Below, piece after piece: positions 1-5,698 of a stretch of DNA of 5,698 bases (the stretch's first letter is position 1; each line of letters starts with the position of its first letter). A model generated the notes under the pieces. That model saw nothing but the letters and a program-made list of their open reading frames with translations, did not search any database and was not told the DNA's origin. Location of the stretch: the NCBI GenBank assembly GCA_938004075.1, contig CALKWP010000212.1:1-5698 (forward strand), written 5' to 3'. A program made the position numbers and the translations under genes. This stretch comes from an uncultured Methanomassiliicoccales archaeon. Its GTDB lineage: Archaea; Thermoplasmatota; Thermoplasmata; SG8-5.

Positions 1-21
1 TACACGACGCTCTTCCGATCT
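1..21 (+). other. Illumina TruSeq adapter remnant (artefact)
   Basis: The first 21 bases equal the last 21 bases of the standard TruSeq/universal read-1 adapter, ending in GCTCTTCCGATCT, the known ligation junction. The MutS reading frame from the right continues sensibly down to base 22 and would only enter the adapter afterwards. This is library sequence left on a contig end and should be trimmed. It is not part of the genome. Confidence 0.97.
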
Positions 22-2408
22 ACCTCATGGGGCATGCCTGCGAGCTTCGCAACCTGTATGCCGTAGCTCCGGTTGGTGCTGCCTGGTATCACCTTCCGCA
101 GGAAGATGATGTCGTCCTTCTCCTCTTTCACCGCGATGTTGCAGTTGACAACGCCGTTCAGCAGGTTCTCCAGCTCGTTGAGCTGATGGTAATGGGTGGC
201 AAAAATCGTCTTGGCGCCGACCTTCCTGGAATGAACGTATTCCGCGACCGCCCAGGCGATGCTGAGGCCGTCGAAGGTGCTGGTGCCCCGGCCAAGCTCG
301 TCGAGCAGGATCAAGCTCCGTTTGGTGGCATTCTTCAGGATGTCCGATACCTGGCTCATCTCGACCATGAAGGTGCTCTGGCCCCTGGAAAGGTCATCGA
401 ATGCCCCGACGCGGGTGAATACGCGGTCGATGATGCCGAGCCTCGCCGCTTTCGCTGGAACGAAGCTTCCTGCCTGGGCCATTATGACTATGAGAGCGAT
501 CTGGCGCATGTAGGTTGATTTGCCTGCCATGTTGGGCCCGGTCAGTATCATCACCCGGTTCCTGCCCATGTCCAGGTTGACATCGTTCGGAATGAATTTC
601 TCCGAGAGAAGGCTCTCCACGACAGGGTGGCGGCCGTCCTTGACAGATATGGATTCGGAATCGTCGAATCTAGGGCGGACGTACCCCTGCATCACGGCCA
701 GTTCGGCAAGGGAGGCGATGGCGTCAATTTCGCCAATGGCCTTTGCGGTGCCCTGCAGCCTGGCGGAGTTTCGAGCGACAGTTTCCCGGATGCGGCAGAA
801 TATCTCGTATTCGAGAGCGGCGGAACGCTCGCTTGCCGTGAGTATCTGGCTCTCCTTCTCCTTCAATTCCGGGGTGACGAACCTCTCGGCGTTGGAGAGC
901 GTCTGCTTTCGGATGTAATTCTCAGGAACCTTATCAGACTGGCTGGCGGGTATTTCTATGTGATAGCCAAAAACGCGATTGTACTTTATCTTCAGGGATT
1001 TTATTCCGGTTCTGGAACGCTCGGCCTCTTCAAGGCTGGCCATCCACTTTCCCCCGGCGGATGCCATGTCTCTCAGCTCGTCCAGCTGCGAATCGTACCC
1101 GGCGCGTATGATTCCCCCTTCCCTGACTGTGAGCGGTGGTTCGTCAGTTATGGCGCTGGATATATGCTCCGTCACCTCGGAACAGGGGTCCATGCTCTCG
1201 CGGATGTCGGCGATAAGATTCGGAACTTCGCCTCCCAGTGTCTTTGCTATCGGCCCCACTGCGGAAAGACTGGACTCTATCGCCTGCAGGTCCCTGGCAT
1301 TCGCGCTGCCGTGAATGCTGCGCGCCAGCAGCCTCTCCAGGTCCTTCACGTCCCTGAGATGCTCCCTCAACTCGGATTTTTGCGGCCTGTCCAGACATAG
1401 GCATTCAACGGCATCCAGCCTTCGGTTGATGAGCGCCTGGCTCATCAGCGGTTTTGAGAGCCATGATCTCAGGGTGCGGTTGCCCATAGGGGTGAGGGTC
1501 CTGTCCATCACCTCGAAAAGGGTTCCGGATTTGCCGCCGTCGCGGATGTTCCCGAAGAGCTCCAGGTTTCGCAGCGTCACCGTGTCCATCATCATGAAGT
1601 CGTTCACTTCGTAATAACGGATAGCCCGTATCTGGCCGACACTGCCTTTCTGCATCTCCCGAAGGTACGTCAGCGTGCCCCCGGCTGCGGAAATGGCAGA
1701 TTCATGGTTCGCGATTATGGATAAGTCGTCAATGCTGCTCGACAGCGAAAGCCTTGCATTGTCCAGCAGGAACATCTCAGCGGTTCCCAGGGTCGCGGGG
1801 CAATTCATGTCAACGCCAGCAAGATCCTGGAAGCCCTTCAGCCCGATATCGGGAGACACAAGGCATTCTGACGGGGAATACCTGGCAATCTCGTCCCTTA
1901 GAAGCCGCGGAGCATTCGCGCCCTGGAACTGGGTGGCTGAGAACTCGCCGGTGGATATGTCAACGGCCGCAAGCCCGTACTCCGTTCCCTGTTGTGAGAT
2001 TCCCACCAGGAAATTATTGGACTGGCCCTGCAGCATGGAATCCTCCATGACGGTTCCGGGCGAGACTATGCGAATCACGTCCCGCTTGACTATGCCCTTG
2101 GCCTTCTTCGGGTCCTCCATCTGCTCGCAGATTGCGACCTTGTAGCCGGCCTTCACCATCTTGTGGAGGTATGCGTCCAGCGCGTGATATGGAATGCCGG
2201 CCAGCGGCATCTTCTCCCCGCGAACCTTGCCCCTGGTCGTGAGAGTAATGTCCAGAACTCTGGCGGTTATGACGGCGTCATCTCCGAACGTCTCGTAGAA
2301 ATCCCCCATCCTGAAGAATAGAACGGTGCCTGGATATTCGGCCTTCATGCGATTGTACTGCTGCATCATCGGAGTATCGTCCGGCGTTCCTCGGCCCCCT
2401 GCAGCCAT
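22..2408 (-). CDS. mutS: DNA mismatch repair protein MutS (3' end missing)
   Basis: MutS is the homodimeric ATPase that recognises base mismatches and small insertion/deletion loops and recruits MutL to start repair. The minus-strand frame is open for about 795 codons from ATG at 2408, and I translated it throughout without finding a stop. Near the N-terminus is TPMMQQY, then the mismatch-reading Phe-Tyr-Glu at residues 37-39 within FRMGDFYETF. The core/clamp motifs KYNRVFGYHIEI (about 475-486) and QTLSNAERF (502-510) follow. The ATPase domain has GRHPVVE (592-598), Walker A GPNMAGKST (624-632), the STFMVEM segment (678-684), Walker B LILLDELGRGTST (699-711, Asp703/Glu704) and FATHYHQL with His739. 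The frame ends at SYGIQVAKLAGMPHE, just before the C-terminal helix-turn-helix and oligomerisation tail. Relative to the roughly 850-residue family length, about 60-100 residues are missing, cut by the contig end rather than by mutation. The start is supported by the preceding AAAAGGGGGG and by the position of TPMMQQY. It is the MutS1 type. mutL might lie beyond the left edge but is not visible. Confidence 0.97.
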
Positions 2409-2413
2409 GAATG

Positions 2414-2423
2414 CCCCCCTTTT
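2414..2423 (-). promoter_or_regulatory. Ribosome binding site of mutS
   Basis: On the minus strand AAAAGGGGGG sits five bases before the ATG at 2408. The G run can pair with an anti-Shine-Dalgarno CCUCC using a G-U wobble, and it supports this ATG over the later Met14/Met15 codons. It is not a textbook GGAGG, so the call is moderate. Confidence 0.5.
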
Positions 2424-2432
2424 AATAAATAT
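2420..2432. promoter_or_regulatory. A/T-rich box 1, candidate TATA element
   Basis: This all-A/T run (TTTTAATAAATAT on plus) resembles an archaeal TATA box. Read on plus, a start about 25 bases downstream would fall near 2451. That gives the first ABC gene a short leader containing GGAGAT (2459-2464), nine bases before its ATG. Read on minus, it would place a start almost at the mutS ATG, which is less comfortable given the G-rich ribosome site upstream of that codon. The assignment is by spacing only. Confidence 0.45.
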
Positions 2433-2437
2433 GTTGG

Positions 2438-2452
2438 GGAAACTTAATATGC
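2438..2452. promoter_or_regulatory. A/T-rich box 2, candidate TATA element
   Basis: GGAAACTTAATATGC resembles an archaeal BRE plus TATA element on plus. Its TATA-like core (2443-2450) is centred about 27 bases before the ATG at 2474, which would predict an essentially leaderless mRNA for the first ABC gene. On minus, CATATTAA (2452-2445) would place a start near 2422 and give mutS a leader of about 14 bases that includes its G-rich ribosome site. Which strand uses it cannot be settled from sequence. Confidence 0.45.
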
Positions 2453-2473
2453 ACAAATGGAGATTGGCACTGG

Positions 2474-3427
2474 ATGAGCAGCGAATCAAAGCCGACCATC
2501 ATTTCCCACAATATCAGCGTCAGCTACGGTCCGGTGACCGCCCTCAGCGATTTTTCAGTGAAGGTGCCGTCCGGCATAATCGGCTTGCTCGGCCCCAACG
2601 GCGCGGGCAAAAGCACATTCATCAAATCTGTGCTGGGCCTCCTGGTTCCCGACAGCGGCCGGATAGAGATAATGGGCCACGATTCCCAATCTGAAAGTCT
2701 CGTTGTAAGGGACATGATTGGCTACATGCCGGAGCATGACTGCCTCATGGACACGTTCACGGCGGTGGAACTGGTCTCATACATGGGCCAGATATCCGGG
2801 CTTCAGAGGTCGGATGCCATCCCGAGATGCCACGAGATGCTGGACTTCGTCGGCCTTGGCGAGGAGAGGTACCGGCCGATTTCTTCCTACTCGACAGGCA
2901 TGAAGCAGCGCGTGAAGCTGGCCCAGGCCATTGTGCATGACCCGAAGATTCTGTTCCTCGACGAGCCCACCAACGGCATGGACCCCCAGGGCAGGGAGGA
3001 CATGCTGAGCCTCATCAGCAAGATTAGGGAATCGGATAAGACGATACTTGTCTCGACGCATATCCTTGACGACCTGGAGAAGGTGAGCGACCACGCCATC
3101 GTGATAGGCGAGGGCCGGCTGATAACACAGGGCAATCTCGAGAAGCTGCTGGCCGGCAGCGAGAGTCTCAGGGTGCTCAAAGTCAGAGGCAAGACCACGT
3201 CAATGGAAGGGTTCATCAAATCGCTGAGAGGAGCATTCGAAGTGAGGTCGGTTCTGGAGGAGGGCGGGCAATGGAAGATAGTGATAATCAACCCGGGCGA
3301 CAGCAGCCCAATCTTCAGATTGTGCGGCGAGAGCCAGGTCCAGCTAAGAGCCTATTATCCAGAGAAACTCAGCCTTGAGGATTTCTTCATCGGTGCTGTG
3401 GGAGGAGGCGGAAAAGATGGGAATTGA
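2474..3427 (+). CDS. ABC-2 type transporter ATP-binding protein (first copy)
   Basis: This 317-residue cytoplasmic nucleotide-binding subunit would power an ABC-2 (exporter-like) permease. Visible motifs in order are Walker A GPNGAGKST (40-48), a Q-loop region IGYMPEHD in which Glu87 stands where Gln is usual, signature YSTGMKQR (139-146), Walker B KILFLDEP (158-165, Asp163 and catalytic Glu164), D-loop GMDP (168-171) and H-loop His196 in STHIL. All catalytic residues are present. After about residue 220 comes a roughly 95-residue C-terminal extension ending in LSLEDFFIGAVGG, like the LEDvF ending of many drug/ABC-2 ATPases. The closing GGGG run coincides with the purine-rich ribosome site of the next gene. 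The ATG at 2474 is the first good start after the divergent promoter region. The gene heads a four-gene operon and overlaps the following permease by 11 bases. The substrate is unknown; export of a lipid, peptide or drug is possible by family analogy only. Confidence 0.94.
   Translation: MSSESKPTIISHNISVSYGPVTALSDFSVKVPSGIIGLLGPNGAGKSTFIKSVLGLLVPDSGRIEIMGHDSQSESLVVRDMIGYMPEHDCLMDTFTAVELVSYMGQISGLQRSDAIPRCHEMLDFVGLGEERYRPISSYSTGMKQRVKLAQAIVHDPKILFLDEPTNGMDPQGREDMLSLISKIRESDKTILVSTHILDDLEKVSDHAIVIGEGRLITQGNLEKLLAGSESLRVLKVRGKTTSMEGFIKSLRGAFEVRSVLEEGGQWKIVIINPGDSSPIFRLCGESQVQLRAYYPEKLSLEDFFIGAVGGGGKDGN
3401..3411 (+). promoter_or_regulatory. Ribosome binding site of the first permease
   Basis: GGAGGAGGCGG lies inside the end of the upstream ATPase gene and contains two overlapping GGAGG cores. 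The second ends eight bases before the ATG at 3417. This decides the start: the upstream in-frame ATG at 3375 has no comparable site and would overlap the ATPase gene by 53 bases. Confidence 0.8.
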
Positions 3428-4238
3428 TCCTATCCGCTACAAGCCCTGGGAGGGAAAACGCACATCCCTCCGAGAGAGAATATTCATCATGTCCAGAACC
3501 CTGTTCATGAAGAAAATGAAGTCAAAGGGCATCATCATACTCATGGTGCTGGGCTATCTCGGGGTCTGGGCGTTCCCTATCATTCTATATTCACTGATGC
3601 CTCACGAGGAACTGGATGGCGCCACAATGTCAAGCCAGATGGGCAGCGGCACTCTGTTCATATTCACTGCGTTGCTGACCTCCCTTGCCTGCTCGGACGC
3701 GATATCGGAAGATCTGCGAAGCAACTCGTTCGTCCTATATTTCTCAAGGGCGATGAAGAAAGAGAATTATCTTGCTGGAAAGATGGGAGGCATATTCATG
3801 GTGCTGGCCCTTTTCTGCCTGCTGCCCGCAATGATAATGGCCGTGGCTATCCTTGGCACCCAGTCCGGGAATGATTACCTATCGGGAATCGGCGTTCTGG
3901 GCTTGACCGCGCTCTCCGGTTTTGTGTGCACGATATTCCTGATTCCGCTGGCTCTGATGATGTCTTCCCTGACGAACAGAAAGTCGTTTGCGGCAGTCGG
4001 GACTTTCATGGTATTCATCATTCTGACGATAATAGGGAACCTCTTCTCCGAATTCGACAGGAACTGGAGGCTTCTCGACCCCAGCAGCCTGCTTGCTTAT
4101 TTCAATGACTGGATATACGGACAGGATATTCCATTTGATGTCAGCGGCGGGCTGGCCGCTGCCGTCTTCTCCGCGTTCCTGATAATTCCGCTGGCCATAA
4201 TTTATCTGCGGCTGCATCTGAAGGAGGTGGGGAAGTGA
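3417..4238 (+). CDS. ABC-2 type transporter permease (first copy)
   Basis: This 273-residue integral membrane protein is predicted to form the translocation path for the neighbouring ATPase. By eye it has about six hydrophobic segments, near residues 38-60, 78-96, 122-147, 157-182, 190-211 and 244-264, after a basic cytoplasmic N-terminus (KRTSLRERIF...KKMKSKG). Between segments 2 and 3 lies SEDLRSNSFVLYFSRAMKKENYLAGK. It matches the coupling-loop pattern of ABC-2 permeases, an acidic/'DL' stretch, then LY-SR, then YL-GK, which is expected to contact the ATPase. There is no signal peptide. The start at 3417 is chosen for its strong GGAGG site; a longer form from 3375 would add 14 residues inside the ATPase gene. 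The gene overlaps the upstream ATPase by 11 bases and the next ATPase by 4, which suggests translational coupling and a shared complex. The fold assignment is good; the substrate is not known. Confidence 0.88.
   Translation: MGIDPIRYKPWEGKRTSLRERIFIMSRTLFMKKMKSKGIIILMVLGYLGVWAFPIILYSLMPHEELDGATMSSQMGSGTLFIFTALLTSLACSDAISEDLRSNSFVLYFSRAMKKENYLAGKMGGIFMVLALFCLLPAMIMAVAILGTQSGNDYLSGIGVLGLTALSGFVCTIFLIPLALMMSSLTNRKSFAAVGTFMVFIILTIIGNLFSEFDRNWRLLDPSSLLAYFNDWIYGQDIPFDVSGGLAAAVFSAFLIIPLAIIYLRLHLKEVGK
4223..4229 (+). promoter_or_regulatory. Ribosome binding site of the second ATPase
   Basis: GGAGGTG is a near-perfect Shine-Dalgarno sequence, five bases before GTG at 4235, and lies within the last codons of the permease. 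It favours the GTG start overlapping the permease stop (GTGA) over the in-frame ATG at 4253, which would be 23 bases away. Confidence 0.85.
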
Positions 4239-5185
4239 CGAACGGAACTGTCATGAGGGCGCCCGTTGTGCAGGCCAGTTTCCTGTGCAAATGGTACGGC
4301 GACGTCATCGGCCTGAACAACCTTCACCTGATGGTCCACGAGGGCATCACCGGGATTGTGGGCCCGAACGGCGCCGGGAAGAGCACGCTGTTCAAGCTCA
4401 TCACCGGAACCATCAAATCGAATGCGGGCGAGATTCTTGTGATGGGCCAGAAGCCGTGGGGAAACGTGCGAAACCTCGCGTCAATCGGGTTCTGCCCGGA
4501 TTACGAATCACTCCCGCTGGACATGACCGGGCAGGAGTACCTGGAGTTCCTGGGCGGGTTGCATGCAATGGAGAAGAATGCGCTCGAAAAGCGCATCCCG
4601 GAAGTCGCCAAGATAGTGGGGATGGCCAGGAACATGGACAGGAAGATGGGCGGCTACAGCAAAGGAATGAAACAGCGGCTCAAGATAGCCGGCGCGATAC
4701 TCCACAACCCGAAGCTGCTTCTTCTGGACGAACCTCTCAGCGGCCTGGACCCTCTGGCAAGGAAGGATGTCATGGACCTCATCGCGAAACTGCACAGGGA
4801 ATTGGGCCACACCGTGCTGGTCAGCTCACACGTGCTGCATGACATCGAGCGGATGACGCATAACGTCGTCCTTGTTTACAAAGGAAGGGCGGTTGCCACC
4901 GGAGACATCTCGGAGATCAGGGGGCTCATCAGCCAGCACCCGCACAACATCATCGTGGAGGGAACAAATCTGGGAGAACTGGCCAAAGCGTTGATGGACA
5001 TGAGCTATACCGTTTCAGTGGGCTTCAACAACAGCAGGAACAGCCTCACCGTGAAGGTCAGCATCCCGGAGGAATTCTTCGACTCGATGCCCGAGCTTGT
5101 GAAATCCACCGGAGCGAAGGTTGCGAGCATGTACAGCCAGGATGATAATCTCGAGTCAGTGTTCAAGTACATGGTGGGGTGGTAA
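4235..5185 (+). CDS. ABC-2 type transporter ATP-binding protein (second copy)
   Basis: This is a 316-residue ATPase subunit, a diverged paralogue of the protein starting at 2474. It carries Walker A GPNGAGKST (43-51), IGFCPDYES with Asp89 at the Q-loop position, signature YSKGMKQR (141-148), Walker B KLLLLDEP (160-167, Asp165/Glu166), D-loop GLDP (170-173) and His199 in SSHVL. ATP hydrolysis residues are therefore intact. From about residue 225 to the end there is a C-terminal extension closing with NLESVFKYMVGW, the usual ABC-2 ATPase ending, but otherwise unlike that of the first copy. The GTG start is supported by GGAGGTG at 4223-4229 and gives a 4-base overlap with the permease stop. Only one base separates its stop from the next permease ATG. 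It may pair with that second permease, or with the first ATPase as a heterodimer; sequence alone does not decide. Confidence 0.94.
   Translation: MTNGTVMRAPVVQASFLCKWYGDVIGLNNLHLMVHEGITGIVGPNGAGKSTLFKLITGTIKSNAGEILVMGQKPWGNVRNLASIGFCPDYESLPLDMTGQEYLEFLGGLHAMEKNALEKRIPEVAKIVGMARNMDRKMGGYSKGMKQRLKIAGAILHNPKLLLLDEPLSGLDPLARKDVMDLIAKLHRELGHTVLVSSHVLHDIERMTHNVVLVYKGRAVATGDISEIRGLISQHPHNIIVEGTNLGELAKALMDMSYTVSVGFNNSRNSLTVKVSIPEEFFDSMPELVKSTGAKVASMYSQDDNLESVFKYMVGW
5173..5182 (+). promoter_or_regulatory. Weak ribosome binding site of the second permease
   Basis: GGTGGGGTGG overlaps the final codons of the second ATPase and ends four bases before the ATG at 5187. It can pair with the 16S rRNA end mainly through G-U wobble, so it is weaker than the GGAGG sites of the two preceding genes. 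Termination-reinitiation across the TAAGATG junction is plausible. Confidence 0.45.
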
Positions 5186-5186
5186 G

Positions 5187-5698
5187 ATGAGGTTGCAGGA
5201 CGTCATCTCCCCGGTTAAAGCGATATTCATGTATGCCACGAGAAAGATACTCCTCAACAGGCGCTGGGTATTCACGCTGCTGCTGGCGATACTGGTCGCC
5301 GGCATAATGGGCTACGCCGGCTCCCTCGGCATGGACGCCGGCGACGGCGCCACGATAATGGACGTGCTAATACTCTCCTTCATAATGCCAGTAATATCAA
5401 TGATACATGGCGCATCGCTCATCAGGAATGAGATAGATGACAGGAGCATCACCCAGGTGATAACCGCTCCACTGGACAGGCGCATCGCATACCTGGGATA
5501 CTATGCCGCACTTGCTTGCTCCCTCGCTCTCACGATGGTGCTCCTGAACCTCGTCGGATGGCTGGCTTTCTTCCCGCAGGTCGGGCTTGATAGTGCTTCC
5601 CTTGAGATACTGGCTGCCATGATCGTGATGTCGGTGGTTGGGACGGCGGTGTACTCAGCCCTTTTCCTTGCAGCCGGTGCAATTCTCGCGAAACCGGT
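5187..5698 (+). CDS. ABC-2 type transporter permease (second copy, 3' end missing)
   Basis: The frame is open from ATG at 5187 to the window end, giving 170 complete residues with no stop. After a short amphipathic, basic N-terminus (about residues 1-26) there are hydrophobic segments near residues 27-45, 57-79, 103-128 and 138-167. Between the second and third lies IRNEIDDRSITQVITAPLDR followed by RIAYLGYY. This is the ABC-2 permease pattern of an acidic cytosolic stretch, 'I/T' residues, P-x-x-R and a Y-x-x-G entry to the next helix, which corresponds to the ATPase-coupling region. Two or more further membrane helices are expected beyond the edge. The gene lies one base after the second ATPase, so it is very likely its co-transcribed membrane partner. 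It shares the fold layout with the first permease but little obvious residue identity. The substrate is unknown. Confidence 0.85.
   Translation, partial: MRLQDVISPVKAIFMYATRKILLNRRWVFTLLLAILVAGIMGYAGSLGMDAGDGATIMDVLILSFIMPVISMIHGASLIRNEIDDRSITQVITAPLDRRIAYLGYYAALACSLALTMVLLNLVGWLAFFPQVGLDSASLEILAAMIVMSVVGTAVYSALFLAAGAILAKP

Noticed and set aside
627..1400. A 257-codon plus-strand open frame across the mutS region, with other shorter ones nearby (27-518, 520-918, 1675-2145)
   Set aside because: These are antisense to the intact, motif-rich MutS frame and their translations resemble no protein family. They arise from the GC-rich codon pattern of the opposite strand.
2326..2694. A plus-strand open frame of 122 codons crossing the divergent region
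   Set aside because: It overlaps the start of mutS and the N-terminal part of the first ATPase in another frame. Its product is low-complexity Arg/Pro/Gln-rich with no recognisable domain and no ribosome site was seen.
4285..4842. A 185-codon open frame inside the second ATPase
   Set aside because: It is an out-of-frame reading of a gene with all ABC ATPase motifs. Its product is Arg/Gly/His-rich without a fold signature.
3427..5187. Search for terminators or internal promoters between the four ABC genes
   Set aside because: Genes overlap or are one base apart, and no hairpin with a T-run or TATA-like box in a non-coding gap exists. One transcript is the simpler reading.
5298..5353. Recurring GCCGGC blocks suggesting a short repeat
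   Set aside because: They are irregularly spaced and are explained by Ala-Gly codons in the second permease (VAGIMGYAGSLGMDAGDGA). No repeat unit is conserved.

Overview
The window looks like a metagenome- or single-cell-derived contig from a mesophilic archaeon of moderate GC. Thermoplasmatota is my best guess but is not proven. The reasons are heavy use of ATA, AGG and AGA codons, TATA-like A/T boxes between the two divergent genes, GGAGG-type ribosome binding sites inside the operon, and ABC-2 ATPase/permease pairs of a kind common in such genomes. No rRNA or other phylogenetic marker is present. The first 21 bases are not biological: they match the 3' end of the Illumina TruSeq read-1 adapter, so genuine sequence begins at about position 22.

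Left part (22-2408, minus strand): one long, frame-intact gene for the mismatch-repair protein MutS. It has about 795 residues from a clear start, and its C-terminal tail is lost at the adapter/contig end. Short open frames on the plus strand across this stretch are shadows of mutS.

Middle (2409-2473): a 65-base divergent intergenic region with two A/T-rich boxes that can serve as TATA elements for the two outward-reading genes.

Right part (2474-5698, plus strand): four tightly packed genes, ATPase - permease - ATPase - permease. The junctions are an 11-nt overlap, a 4-nt overlap (GTGA) and a 1-nt gap, so they very likely form one operon. The last gene runs off the right end. Both ATPases have Walker A, signature, Walker B, D-loop and H-loop motifs plus a C-terminal extension. 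Both permeases are ABC-2-like multi-pass membrane proteins. The simplest reading is one or two ABC-2 type exporters; the substrate cannot be told from sequence.

I found no RNA gene, CRISPR array, mobile element or repeat family, and no convincing new biological system. The most useful second-look items are the adapter remnant, the compact divergent promoter region, and the doubled ATPase/permease operon with non-glutamine Q-loops.
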